Shown: positions 1 through 11,655, counted from the first letter of the stretch. The stretch is DNA of 64,000 bases from Gymnothorax reevesii (GCA_029721435.1 CM056573.1:94624947-94688946), one strand, 5' to 3'. A program made the numbers and translations. Notes: generated from the letters alone by a model not told the origin.

Positions 1-202
1 TCCCTGCAGTTGGCCTCTACCTCCATATAATGCTGCCAAAAAGTCATTCATATCATATATATTGCAGTAGGAATAACACTCAGAATAAATTATGCCATTC
101 ACCCAACAGATGGTAAAATCCAATGTTTTTGCATAAGTCCATGGAGGCCACATAGGTCATTTGTTCTTTACTGGATGTAGACTTTTGCTTAAACAGGAAA
201 CG
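1..202. other. Unassigned flank
   Basis: No coding signal or repeat structure was recognised here. The recognisable repeat copy 1 begins just to the right. Confidence 0.4.
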
Positions 203-2477
203 ATCATGTGAGGTTACACTCAGGAACCAGACGCGAGAACCAAGTAATCCAAAAAACTGGTGCTTTATTAGGAAAGGGGGCGAACCCCCGCAGAGCAGGA
301 GGCAACAGCACAAAGTCCGCAATCCAAAAAGTCAGAATCCCAGGGACGTAATCCAAGTTTTAACCAAGGCAGCAAACACAAAACTCGTGGTCGGGCAAAA
401 AAGGTTTGATATACAGATGCAAACATATCCAAGACAAAGCCAAAATCATCATGAGGGACAGTCCAGTCAGAAGTGAATCGCAGACAGTACAAGGCATAAA
501 CAGTCGCAGCACAGGCGAAACATTCTGACAAAGAGCTGGCTGTGAAAAGACTGCTTAAATACACAAACGGGAAGTCACATGCTACAATGGGAAACTGGTG
601 AGCTGGATCAGACTAATTAAAAAGGAATGAACATGAGGAAGTTCCTGATCACAAGAAATAGGCAAAAGCCAAAACGTGGACAGGGATCACGAAGACACCC
701 TACAGACAGACATACGGCTCCGGTTTAACAAGCGCGGAGTTTCCGCTGAAACTGCAGCAAAGTAGATTGTGTAAAGACAAGAGGCGGAGGCTAGAATAGG
801 GCGAGTGCTGAGAGGTCATTAGTCAATTAGTAAAGTGCAGCTATACAATCCCTCGTGCTCGTTAGCAGTGTTTCCCACGGGACAGGAATGTATTTGTGGT
901 GGTGTGGTCCGGGGGGTGCTTTCAGAGTTTGATTCCAAATACTATAAACAGATACATTTAAACTGTAGTGCAATAAATACTCAGAGGATTAACTAAAAGT
1001 GTCGATATCACAATGCAGATGCTTTAATAATGGTAGAATCCTGCATTTAAATTAGGAGTGAACTCATCCATAAAACTGTGTTTCAGCTTCGCGTGCTGGT
1101 GAATATTCAATAACTGATCCTGGTGTGCCATTTAGTGATATAATATTGTAACTGCGAGCATAAATTTGCAGCTTCGCGTCCGCTGGCATCAACATCTGTA
1201 CAAAGGTACCCTGCTGAGCACCGTGGTTCTTGAACGCGCCAAATCCAGATAATTCTTACGATGAATAACATTCATATTTGAATTTGTTACGAGTAACGAA
1301 GTGGGCAGTGTCAACGTAACGAAGTGAAAGTATACTTTTTATCTTATACTTTTACTCTATTACATTTAAAAGTCAAAACTCAAAGTAAAGAAATCCTCAA
1401 AAAAAAAACTAAAGTAGGCTACTGTTCGTTACTGTACACCTCTGACCATCACAAAGTGCGTTAGGACGCAACTCTTTTGGATTTTTCAGTTTTCCGGCAT
1501 GGAAATGTTTCGAGCTTAAAGCCCTGTGTGTAATGTGCGAAAAAAGGCTGTCTTCGAAAAGTCAGTCTGCAGTAAATCCGCCGGTGTTAAACACCACCGA
1601 AAAGCTAAATGGCTAAAAAGAGTGACTGGAGGGGGACTTTAAGCCATAGCTGCTCAACTTGCTTGAACGTGTACACTACGGACAGCGTGAGTTAATGTCT
1701 CTGCACATGTTTTACATACACAGACTAATAATGTATCGTGATACTGTTCGGGCAACTTTTGGACCTGTTTTCCCACATATTTGTACCAAGTCGTCTTACC
1801 GTCGTCTTTTGATCCATTATGCTTGTGCTTCTTCTTCGTCGTCTCCTTCCGGCGGACCAGTGTTTTAAGTGCATTTTCTCTGTGTTTTATTGGTGGAGTT
1901 ACAATGCATACCGCCACCTACTGCACGGGCATTGTAACGACAAAAGCTACATTCACAGGCAGCAAGTTCAATTAATGCTTCTATGAGCGAGGTCGAGCCA
2001 AAAGCGGAAAAATCTATTCGTGGCGGAAATAATTTCTTTGTGGCGGTACGCCACAGATAAATGAACGTATGGTAAGCACTGGTTAGTAAGTTAGTACTTT
2101 AATCAGTGTTAGTTTGGGTTAGTAAGTTAAACTAAAATAAAAAAGATTATTGTTAGTAATATAGAAAAGAAAGGTGAAGGAAGTAAACGAGATTGGAAGG
2201 CATGATTGAAATCCCAGAAACCATTAAATCACCCGAAAGAGTGGCACGCAATACTGGGGCTGTCAGCAATCACAAGACATGACACCAGACAGGGGGAGAC
2301 AAAGTGCAATGCACCGGACCGGAGTAAAACTGCAATGATGGAATATGGAAGACATACACGGACAAAGCAAAGACAAAACATGGCAAGGCATCTATATCAC
2401 AATACAAAATACAGAGCATGGTCAGACAAGGTAGAATTCAAACTAGAAAAGGCAAACAGTGCAGAATCACAACAGAT
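203..2477 (-). repeat. Dispersed repeat copy 1, interrupted by a hAT-like element
   Basis: This is the inverted counterpart of positions 32588-35050. Shared stretches include the segment around 203-690 (matching 34590-35050), the segment around 740-865 (matching 33010-33120) and the segment around 2082-2477 (matching 32588-33000). In the orientation of copy 2 the family begins TGTTATGATTC and ends near ACA, which is LTR-like, so it may be a solo LTR or a non-autonomous LTR-type element. That classification is an inference; the homology between the two copies is read directly. An unrelated insertion occupies 866-2081. No convincing protein was found; the 109-codon ORF at 2206-2535 lies inside the repeat. 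Confidence 0.7.
866..2081. mobile_element. hAT-like non-autonomous element inserted in copy 1
   Basis: The left end reads CAGTGTTTCCCAC and is followed by TTTGTGGTGGT. The right end, read on the opposite strand, is CAGTGCTTACCATACG and leads into TGTGGCGTACCGCCACA. The same termini delimit a shorter element at 40477-40695. The uninterrupted site in the related copy near 33000 shows that only GTTAG is duplicated on both sides. hAT elements normally duplicate 8 bp, so either the duplication has decayed or the element belongs elsewhere. No transposase ORF was recognised. Confidence 0.6.
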
Positions 2478-3833
2478 CAGGTGCGCTTCTAGTATTTCTC
2501 ATTTCATAATACAAAACTTTTTGCAAAAAACTTAAATCAATTTAAAGCAGCAACTCTCAAAGCTCATCCGCAAACAAGAGGCATCATTACATTCCTGCAA
2601 TCTGAGGTGCATATGCTTATCGGTTATCAATAAAAGGTTATCAATGAAATAAAACGTAGCTTCTGCAGCAGGAGTTCTTCTGATGAATTATTTATGAACC
2701 AGTATGGCAACAAAGGCAAATTATAAGCTGAGATAAGATTTGGAAAGCCTGCCTGTATTATCTGTAACTGATGCTGTCATTCCTCCTTCTTAGCGAAAGT
2801 TGACTGGGGTTTGGGTTTGGGAGCCTGCTGATGACTGAATTCCGTTGGCACATCATCATCTTTCAAAATATTTTGATATTAACTGGGCGATTCAATTCCA
2901 TATTTCGCATAAATGAGCTCCTTGAAAAAAATTGGTAAGAAGTGTGCAGAACACAACCAGTGACTCTGTTGAATCTGATGTTGTGCAACTCACTGTCGTA
3001 ACAAGTCAGACTTTGCCATGGGAAGTTTGTGCAAGCTTATGCCGACGGGTTGGTCCGAGTTTCCAGTTTTGTTTGAGCAATTAACAACCGCACACAGTAG
3101 CATTATGACTGATTTGGTTGCTCAGGTTCTAATAATGATTAGTAATATCAAACCTTGATGATTCGGTGTTCATTTAAGCTGCAGCATCAGTGATAATCAG
3201 GCTAATTTGTACACGCTTTACCTCTTCCATTTGGGACTTATCATCGGTGGGTTTATTGCTAACTCTCACCTCACCTTAAAGCGCATTACTTCTCCAAACT
3301 CACACCCATTAACACTTCCTGATTAGCAACTAATCGTTAATTCATTCAGTTGCGATGATCAAACAGTAGAATTACTGTCTGTTTCCCCTCGACTTACATT
3401 ATTGTTCATTGCAATAGTAATCAAGCATTTTCCAAACCACATTAATCGTGACATAAAATATCATTGGCTTTTGAAGCTACTTATTGAGCTTTTTTTTGTT
3501 TCTGCGTCAGTGTCAAATCTGCTTGATACAACAACAACAAAAAAAAGACTCTTCAAAAATGCGGTTTTGCCAACTGAAATCTGTATTAAATTTGCTTATG
3601 TAAAAATAAAACTCTGTCTACATCAAGTGACATGCTAAAAATAAATTAGGCTGCACTGCTAAAAAAATAGCTAAAACGGGAGATGGAATTCAAAGAATGT
3701 ATTGGATGAGTAATTAATTATTTTTTATTATTATTAGTTTTCCATCCGTGCAATATCACTACCAAAAACATTGTCAATGTAGTCCGTCAGTAATCTCTGT
3801 CATTTCTCTATAATTTCTTAAAAATAACAGGTT
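2478..3833. other. Unassigned AT-rich sequence
   Basis: Nothing recognisable was found on either strand: no family motif, tandem repeat or long inverted repeat. The short ORF at 3402-3638 has no recognisable domain. Confidence 0.4.
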
Positions 3834-4192
3834 TGGATGACACGATGGTGCAGTGTTTAGCTCTGTCACCTCAGAGCAAGAAGGTCTTGGGTTCAAATCA
3901 AGCCTGGGGCCTTACTGTGTGGAGTTTGCTTGTTCTCCCTGTGTTTGCTTGATTTCTACCGGGGACTCTGATTTCCTCCCACAGTGCAAAGACTTGCACA
4001 TCAGACTGATTGGAGACACTAAACTGCCCATAGGTATGGGTGTGAGAGTGAATGGTGTCTGAATGGTGCATGTGCCATGTGATGAGTTGGCAAGCTGTCC
4101 AGGATGGGTCCCTGTCTTCGCCCATTGTCCCCTGGGATAGACTCCAGCTCCCCTGTGACACTAGTGAGGAAGAAGCGGTATGGATAGATAAC
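3834..4192 (+). repeat. tRNA-derived SINE-like repeat, copy 1
   Basis: The head resembles a Pol III promoter: a box A-like TGGTGCAGTGTT at about 3846 and a box B-like GGTTCAAATC at 3890-3899. The body has the widespread fish motifs TGTGGAGTTTGC, TCCTCCCACAGTGCAAAGAC and GGGATAGACTCCAGCTCCCC. A second copy lies in reverse orientation at 46857-47194. This is a known type of interspersed repeat; I cannot name the subfamily without a search. Confidence 0.8.
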
Positions 4193-4363
4193 AGGCTTAT
4201 ATATTGGTCTGATTATTCATTAAATAAATTGTGTGATTATTAATCAAGCGATCTTAAACAGGAACAGATTGAAAACAAATAAATGGAGATAATTGAGCCA
4301 ACAAAAAGGAGGAAATCGTCCGTTTGGGAACATTACGATATGATATCTCCCAATAGGGTAAAT

Positions 4364-4968
4364 CACCGTGGCGGCTTGTGAATTGGTAACAGGGGAAGCC
4401 CAAACAATCCCTTAAAGTTAATGATTGTTCACGACCTGTTTTCAATCATTCATTTAAATTTTTCATTTAAACCATAACAGAAACTCCGAAAACTCTGTAC
4501 ATTATGAGATGCAGCCAGTTTTCATTTATAACGCATACTGATTACGACTCCAGACTTTTATTTACGCTTTTATTTACACAGGGGTTGTTGTTAGAAGCAA
4601 TGCATTTGTTTCATAATTGTTTAAATGAAATTAGATCATTTGAAACGTCTTTATGCAAGTCCATTGCTTCAAACTCCTCCATGCACAAGTACTTAAATTT
4701 CACGCGAAAATCTCTTACATACGCGTTGATAGAATAATTGCTGTCTTCAGCAGAGAAACGTAAAAATGCCACTTAAACTCATGCCGAATGCGTGAGAGTT
4801 GACAGGTATGCGTTATTAATGAAAACTGGCCGCATCAGATAATGTTGAGTGTTTGCAGTTTCTGTTATTGTAATTTAAATGAATGATTGAAAACTGGTCA
4901 TGAACAACCATTAACTTTAAGGGTTTCTTTGGGCTTCCCCTGTTGCCAATTCACGAGCCACCACCGGT
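4364..4968. mobile_element. Foldback (TIR) element
   Basis: The arms, about 4364-4495 and 4845-4968, are inverted copies of about 125 bp. They share GAATTGG(T/C)AACAGGGGAAGC and TCAATCATTCATTTAAA. The outer end reads CACCGTGGCGGCTTGTGAATT on the left and AATTCACGAGCCACCACCGG on the right. The central 350 bp has only a 77-codon ORF with no recognisable domain. Non-autonomous DNA transposon is the best reading; superfamily unknown. Confidence 0.7.
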
Positions 4969-7712
4969 AAAAAATAATATATATCTGCTAAAATCAATCA
5001 TGTCGAGAGAGAGAGAGAAAGAGAGAGAGAGAGATGTGTTTGCAGATGTAGCCCACATGTGAACTTCACAGCAGCACTGCTGTACATCGAATGACCAGCA
5101 GATGTCAGCACTCCCAAATGTGCTATTAATCGGAGCTTCATAATTAGCCTTTGCATGAAGCAATTGCCTGAAAAGACTCGATACATTCACGGGGCCTCAT
5201 CACACCATCACTACTTGTCTCACCAATGTTCCGTTTATTTAAGTTAAAATTATTTAATTATCATAGCAAATGTCATGTCTTACCAGCGTCTCGTCTCCCT
5301 CTTGTGTAAAAGAGCGACCGTCATTTCCGCCTAGTTTAAATTCTGTGCTGCTTCTGGGCAGCCGGAAGTGACATAACGTGCACGTAAAAAAATATTTTTC
5401 CTGCTGTTTTTACATATTTTGGCTATGCCAAAGCATGTTAGCAATGTGCCTAATATGTTTTCAGATTTTTCTAGCCGTGTAGAAAATTATATTTGTGCTG
5501 TTGAAGTTTTAATGTTAACTCCTCCTAGAACACCCCTGTCAGCTCACGTATGGGTGGTACGGCCCAATTTGCAGGGTGCGTTCTGTTTTATACAGTCAAT
5601 GGTTCTAGGTCTACTTTACTATGGCAGCTTCATTCCGAAGGGGTGCTGGTGGTGAACAGACATAGTCTGGGCTCTGGTCATTGTATAATGACTATTTGAC
5701 CAGTTTGTTGATCTAAAATTGGTTGACCTATTTATTTCAGTTTAAGTTATGTTTTGACTATGAAGTCATTTTGTTTTCCTTTTGAAAAGTTTTTTTTCCC
5801 TTGTTATTATTATTATTTATTTTTATTTTTGCTTTAGTGCCTAAAATAGGCCTTAATTGGGTCTAAATAAGAAAACCCATCCTATAAAACTAATTCCCGC
5901 TTCCTTCTGAGTATTTCTATCTAGCTTCGACCGCTTGCATCACACCTACCCCTTAACACCAACATTCATATTGTTTATTTTGATATATTCCAAGCAACCA
6001 CACCAAGCCAAAGTGGTGGTATGTTTTACATATGTGCTCAAATGCTAGAATATGGTCAAGCTGCTGATTAGGGTTGTTCTGAATGCAGGTGTTGAAGCTC
6101 TGTTCTGAAACCAAGCATGTAACATTTAACTGGTTTGACTCATAATGCTTTGTCCTTGAATTTATAATTGCCCAATAAGTTAGTTTAAAGACCACGTGTC
6201 CTCAATTTTATCAATTAGCAGCCAATTCATAGGTTCATGTCACCAGTTGCAAAGGAGGTTTTGCAGGGTATTGGCAAATTTGCCCACAGCCCAAATTGAA
6301 CCATCTTCTAGGTAAATATACCTACTTGTGGGAATGTCCAGAAAATAGATTTGAAATATGAAATTTGCATACAGGAAGTGAACTGTGACTTATTTAGTGA
6401 TTACAAGATTTTTGTGGGGCAAGGCCTCGAAAAGTCAATATTTAAACCCATTAATGATTGTTCTGAAAAACCAGATGATTTTTAATGGCTACACAACAAC
6501 ATAATGGACATGTTGATACCAAACATAAGCATACATGTGAAAAACTGGAGAAGTTTCAGACAATTTTCCATTAAAAAATGTATCTGTCTTGACCAAAATT
6601 GATGCAAAATGTAAAGTTCATCTTGAAAAACAACCAGTTTCCCATGAAAACACACCTAAGATATCCTCATAAAAGTTGCCTCATATAGTTGGCTAAATAA
6701 TGTGCGAGTGTCGTTAAATTGCGAGACTGGTAACATGGATCCGGATTGCAAAAATTGTAACCATCCCTGTAATTAGAAATTTCTACGATCTCCTTTGGGT
6801 GTCAAAATAGATCACTAAATAATAAACATGGAATGCTTTTTATAGATACTTATCCAAATTAAGAGTCTTAGAGTATATATACATGATTGATGAGACATTG
6901 GCCTTCCAGATCATTCTGGTCATAACTACATCTGAAACACATTTTCAAGTTTTGGCTCCATTCTTTTTTCTTTTTTTTTTCTCAGGGTTGCAATTGTCCT
7001 GCTCGTGCGCGTGTGCGGTTTCGCAATTGGCCCAGGCCTAGACCCCGCCCAAGTACAGGCTCTGAGGAGCCTCTTGTTTATTTTAAGATTGCACTTAATC
7101 CTAATGCTTTCAGTGCTTCAAAGAATAGGCTGCATTTTCAGGGAAGCATAGTTGTGCACTGGTTGCCGCGCCAAGTGATAATTTATTTATTAAATTACCA
7201 ACACTTCTTATGTCGAAGTGTAGTAATTGAATAATTAAGTAAATTCGTTATCAGTGCATTGTTAAAGTTCAACACATGGCTTACATTTAAAATCATTTAA
7301 TAATCATGCCATGCGTCGAACTTTCAAGGTAGCAAAGTCACTCATGAGGTTTCTCCAGTCTAGTTTCTGAAACGGTAATTATCAAATTAAACAAAATCTG
7401 AACCTTATCTTAAAACCACATTCAGCAGCATTTACTAAAGTACATTCTCCTTCAAGATGAAAGTTCGAGAAATTTCAGTTAACTACCATTCGTGCAATCT
7501 CACATCATTGCCTTCCTTGTGAACGCAAAGCCGTATGTCTTAACTGTTAATGGCAACACAACTTATTGGAAGCCCATTTGCTCAGTAAATTAACCCCTTT
7601 AATCCCAAATTTCTCCTTGCAATGTAAGTGCATGAGTTTTACTCCTTATACCTCCCCAACACATAAACTGTATGCATGTTTTGATTTCATGCGGATTAAG
7701 TTGAAATTCAAA
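4969..7712. other. Unassigned sequence with a GA microsatellite
   Basis: A (GA)n tract with interruptions lies at about 5005-5035. The remainder is AT-rich with short ORFs below 85 codons that match nothing I recognise. No splice-flanked exon of a known family was found. Confidence 0.4.
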
Positions 7713-7821
7713 CCCAGATAGCAAGCACCTCCGCTCCGGATCTGCCCCGGCTCTGTGCCGACTCCTGCTGATCTGGCTCAGAGCCGGGACAGATCCGGAG
7801 TGGAGGAGCTTGCTATGTGGG
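7713..7821. repeat. Imperfect hairpin element, CCCAGATAGCA type
   Basis: The left arm begins CCCAGATAGCAAGCACCTCC and the right arm, read in reverse complement, begins CCCACATAGCAAGCTCCTCC. The arms are about 47 nt and include CGGATCTG(C/T)CCCGGCTCTG in both, around a loop of about 15 nt. A second CCCAGATAGCA start occurs at 8019. This is typical of a MITE. Confidence 0.75.
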
Positions 7822-8018
7822 AAGTTGCATTTTTTTTCCCCAAAGCCAACAACAACACTTTCAGCGCTTTTAGAAGTTTTAAAAAAAAGGGTCACAAATG
7901 TGACCAGTGGGATTAAACGGTTTAATTCAATCTTTTACCCTATTCTTACTTCAAAATAGGTTGAGTCAGGGGCACAGGTGATATTTTCGAAGTGGGGGGA
8001 CCAAATCGTGCGCTTAAG

Positions 8019-8315
8019 CCCAGATAGCAAAATCGGATTTCCAGATATTGGACTACCACTTCTGGCCCCCTGTCGGACCACCATGGACCATCATATTTTT
8101 ACATGGCTTGAATATTGAAATCATATTAAGTAACATTAATTGTTCATAAAATGAATTAAGAAGTATGAATGAATGATTTAAAAGATGTTTTGATCAAAAT
8201 TGGCAAAACTGTAGGCTTTTTGACAGTAACCCACCTGTGGACCACCCTCGAACCAATGAGCAAAATACGCCAGATCTGCCCCAGCGGTCCACTGGCCTCA
8301 GTGTGGGAGGCCTCA
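8019..8315. repeat. Possible MITE of the CCCAGATAGCA type
   Basis: The sequence begins with the same CCCAGATAGCA as the hairpin at 7713 and is followed by paired blocks rich in GGACCACC and TGGACCACC. The right end is not clear; the given limit is approximate. Confidence 0.35.
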
Positions 8316-8367
8316 AACTTTTAAGGGAAAAAAAAATTATTTTCACTATTTTGATTGAGTTATTCTA

Positions 8368-9161
8368 CACTAAACAAAAATATAAATGCCCCATGTCAAA
8401 TTTTTGAGTTTTTATTAACAAAAAACTGGAATCGGGATTCGTCTGTGAATAGCACTCTTCTCCAGTGTACCAAGGGCCATCGAACGTGTGCGTTTGCCCA
8501 TGCAAGTAGTTTCCGATGCCGGACAACGGTGAGATCCAGACCACGGTGAGAACGCAAGTTGGCTTCTCGCAGGCGGTTACGGACTGTCTGTGGTGTGATG
8601 CATCTGTTGTGCAGACCAACGGTCTTATCCACTGATCTGAGCCTGTCCTGCAGGTAGACGAGCCGGATGAAGTGATCATGTGCTAGTGTGGTCACATCTG
8701 GCTGACTTGGATGAGGTCGATTTGCAGTACTGCCTGTCTGTCGGAAACTAACTCTCAAACGGCCTATCATCCGATAGTTAACACTCAGCTGCACAGCGAC
8801 TGCTCTGGTGGACATCCTTGCATCCAGCATGTCAATGGCACGTTCCCGCATGACCTGAGACATCTGAGGTATGATAACTTTTGACAAAATTTGACATTTT
8901 GGTGCGGCCTTTCATTGTCCCCAGTATATGGAGTGTCTGGGTACTGCTCATTCTGTCTGATCACCGTCTGGAAATGCCACTGCATGAAATCACTGCATCA
9001 CTGAGCAAATGCTCACTGACAGAGAGATGGATTAAAAAATGGTACAAAAATCAAGAGAAATATCCCTATTGTACAAGTAAAAGTCAGCATATGCTCACGA
9101 GAGTTGTTAACTCCATGTGGCATCAATATTTGACATGGGGCATTTATGTTTTTGTTCAGTG
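8368..9161 (-). mobile_element. Tc1-like transposon, internally deleted
   Basis: Terminal inverted repeats read CACTAAACAAAAATATAAAT on the left and, on the opposite strand, CACTGAACAAAAACATAAAT on the right. They continue through GCCCCATGTCAAAT and are flanked by TA at 8366-8367 and 9162-9163, the expected Tc1/mariner target duplication. At 794 bp the element is about half the length of a complete Tc1 unit, because the distal half of the transposase gene is missing. Confidence 0.9.
8396..8887 (-). pseudogene. Tc1-family transposase, N-terminal half only
   Basis: The 163-codon ORF covers the paired helix-turn-helix DNA-binding region (for example AIDMLDARMSTRAVAVQLSV near residues 17-36 and PQTVRNRLREANLRSH near 99-114). 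It reaches the first catalytic aspartate in VLFTDESRFQFF near its end. It then runs into FVNKNSKI and the terminal repeat, so the second aspartate, the final glutamate and the C-terminus are absent. Family members are about 340 residues and cut at TA sites with a DD34E active site, so this product cannot catalyse transposition. It could at most bind ends. The deletion joins residue 160 or so directly to terminal-repeat sequence. Confidence 0.88.
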
Positions 9162-9470
9162 TACATTGTTTGGAGCTAATTGTTTAAGACTACAAATAAC
9201 ATGGGATGCTGACAGGTTGTGAAGTCATGGATGAACAAGAGTTTCCATTAATCAACACATAGCTACACTTGTTAATACACATGATCAAATGATTAGGTCT
9301 ACTTATTTGTTACACTTAAATGTCTCAGATCATCAAACCAATTTTAATATTAGTCTAAGATAAACTGAGTAAATACAAATTGCAGTTTTTAAGTGATGAT
9401 TTCATTTATTGAGGGGAAAAAGCTATCCAAACCTACCTGGTCCTCTGTGAAAAAGTAATTGCCCCTAAAC

Positions 9471-9698
9471 CTAATAATTAGTTGCGCCACCCTTGGCGAC
9501 AACCACTGCAATCAAGCGTTTGCGATAACTGGCAATGAGTCTTTTACATGTGGAGGAATTTTGGCCCATTCTTTTTAGAATTGTTTTTATTCGGCCACAT
9601 TGGAGGGTTTTCGAGCATGTGACCTGTTTAAAGTCATGCCACAGCATCTCAATGGGATTTAAGTCCAGGCTTTGACTAGGCCACTCCAAGACCTTCAT
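9471..9698 (-). pseudogene. Tc1-family transposase, C-terminal fragment
   Basis: This is the C-terminal end of the transposase of the IR/DR element. It contains WPSQSLDLNPIEMLWHDFK, which carries the third catalytic residue (the E of PIEMLW), and ends in VVVAKGGATNY, the usual Tc1 tail. It is out of phase with, or separated by a lesion from, the fragment at 9704-9910. Known Tc1 transposases are about 340 residues; here the gene is broken into at least three pieces. Confidence 0.85.
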
Positions 9699-9703
9699 TT
9701 TGT

Positions 9704-9910
9704 TTATTTTAAGCCATTCAGAGGTGGACTTCTGGTATGTTTAGGATCAGTGTCCTGCTGCTTAACCCAAGTGCGCTTGAGCTTGAGGTCACAAACTAAT
9801 GGTCGGACATCATCCTTCTGGATTTTCTGGTAGAAAGCAGAATTCATGGTTCCATCAATTACGGCAAGCTTTCCAGGTCCTGAAACTGCAAAGCAGCCCC
9901 AGACCATCAC
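9704..9910 (-). pseudogene. Tc1-family transposase, central fragment
   Basis: This fragment holds MMVWGCFAVSGPGKL, a conserved strand following the first catalytic aspartate region. It also has KQQDTDPKHT, which carries the second catalytic aspartate in its normal form (QQD). The reading frame ends at PPLNGLK just before the C-terminal fragment. The part encoding the first aspartate lies between 9910 and 10300 and is not open. Confidence 0.85.
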
Positions 9911-10302
9911 ATTGCCACCACCTGTTGGTAAGATGTTCTTTTCATGAAATGCTGTGTTAGTTTTATGCCAGATGTAATGGGAGGCACACCATCCAAAAAG
10001 TTCAACTTTTCTTTTGTCAGTCCACAGAATATTTTTCCATTATTATTAATGGATATTAATATTATAATATATTATATAATATAATAATAATATTTTTCTT
10101 GGGGATCATCAAGATGTTTTCTGGCAAATGTGAGATGAGCCTTTGTGTTCTTTTTGGTCAGCAGTGGTTTTTGCCTTGGAACTCTCTTATGGATGCTATT
10201 TTTGCCCAGTCTCTTTCTTATTGTTGAATCATGAACTTTGACTTTCACTGAGGGAAATGAGGCTTGCAGTTCTTTAGATGTTGTAGTGGGTTCCGTTGTG
10301 AC

Positions 10303-10527
10303 CTACTGAATGAGTCGCCGATACATTCTTGGAGTAATTTTGGTAGGCCAGCCACTCCTGAGAAGGTTGACCACTGTTCTAAGTTTTCTCCATTTGTGGA
10401 TAATGGGTCTTACCATGGTTCGCTTGAGTCCCAAAGCCTCATAAATGGCTCTGTAACCCTTTCCAGACTGATAGATGTCAATGACTTTGTTTCTCATCTG
10501 CTCTTGAAATTCTTTAGATCGCGGCAT
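10303..10527 (-). pseudogene. Tc1-family transposase, N-terminal fragment
   Basis: The 74-codon piece starts MPRSKEFQEQMRNKVIDIYQ, the classical N-terminus of fish Tc1 transposases. It runs through the first helix-turn-helix (SGKGYRAIYEALGL) and the start of the linker (LRSGWPTKITPR, where family members have a GRPxK-type hook). It stops before the second helix-turn-helix. The Met at 10527 is the natural start, just inside the right terminal repeat. Confidence 0.85.
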
Positions 10528-10997
10528 GAGGTGTAGCTTTTTGAGATCTTTTAGCCTACTTCACTTTGTGTCACATGTTCTATTTAAGTGCTCTCTTGAA
10601 TCAACAGGTCTGGCAGTAATCAGGCCTGGGAGTGGGTGGTGAAATTGAACTCAAAAAATGTGGTTAATCACAGTAAATTCATGAATTAACGGGGGTGGGG
10701 GGCAATTACTTTTTCACATAGGGCCAGGTAGGTTTGGATAGCTTTTTTTCCCTAAATAAATGAAGTCCGCATTTTAAAACTGCATTTTTACTTACTCGGG
10801 TTATCTTTGTCTAATATTAAAATTTGTTTGATGATCTGACACATTTAAGTGTAACAAATATGCAAAAAAAAAAAAAGAAATCGGGAAGGGGGCTAATACT
10901 TTTTCACAGCACTGTAGATTGATTAAAAATGTAGTAATATTAGTTCCTGTCTCAGATTTGTTTCGCTTTAATTCTGTTTATATTACTATAACTAGGA

Positions 10998-11655
10998 TTA
11001 TGCCGTCGGAGGTGACGGCTGGGGGTATATCCCCGAACGCCCCCAATCCTCCAATTCCCCAATCCTTGAATAGACCTTAAATAGACTTGCATTTGAACTT
11101 AATTTCAGGTCAGTCAGACAAATAGTTCTGAAGATATGGCCAAAATGGTAATTTTCCATCACAATGCGCCACCTGGTGGCAAAATATTGAACCATACAGG
11201 TATGATGTCATCATGTCACACGTTGTGAGGTCATGACCTTGCAGTTACACATAGTTTAATGTCAATTGGACAAATAATAAAAACAGTGATTTTTTCCATT
11301 TTTGGCCCCGGTGGCCAATCTAGACATTGCAAATTGTCCAAAATCGAATCAGTTCTTCCTCTTTATGATACTTACTTATATGCAAAACTTGGAATTTCTA
11401 ATTGAAATGTTACTGCAGTTATCGCGTTAACATGTAAATCAGTTTTTGGCCCCTGGTGGCCAATTTAGGGATCATAAATTATCCAAGATTGAATCAGTTC
11501 TTTCTCTTTATGATACTTATGTGCAAAACTTGAAATTTGTAATTGAAATATTACTGAAGTTATCGCGTTAACGCGTAGCGCAGCGGCAGCAGCGGCGGAC
11601 GGACCAAAAGCATAATATTCTTGGAATGCCATTCGGAGTTCGGGGATATAATTAC
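10998..11655. mobile_element. Helentron-like repeat with internal duplication
   Basis: TATATCCCCGAAC near the left end is matched by GTTCGGGGATATA at the right end. Inside, a unit of about 150-160 bp is repeated: each copy runs from TTTTTGGCCCC(T/C)GGTGGCCAAT through CAGTTCTT(C/T)CTCTTTATGA to GTTATCGCGTTAAC, at about 11290-11437 and 11438-11576. A perfect palindrome GCCACCTGGTGGC lies at about 11168. Assignment to a Helitron-type class is inference from similar structure at 56754-57560. Confidence 0.5.

Larger units (their letters stand above)
9306..10914 (-). mobile_element. Tc1-like IR/DR transposon, degenerate
   Basis: Long inverted ends face each other at about 9306-9470 and 10710-10914. 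They share ATCCAAACCTACCTGG and TTGTTACACTTAAATGT. On the right side the outer motif GTGAAAAAGTATTAGCCCCC and the inner motif GTGAAAAAGTAATTGCCCCC form a direct repeat within the inverted repeat, which is the IR/DR arrangement of Sleeping Beauty-like elements. The right tip CACTG is followed by TA at 10915. The left outer tip is missing. An AT-only expansion sits at about 10040-10095. Confidence 0.88.

Noticed and set aside
2206..2535. 109-codon + strand ORF
   Set aside because: It lies within repeat copy 1, has no domain, and its counterpart in copy 2 is not open.
3834..3910. Possible tRNA gene
   Set aside because: Box A/B-like motifs are present but no complete cloverleaf; it is the head of a SINE.
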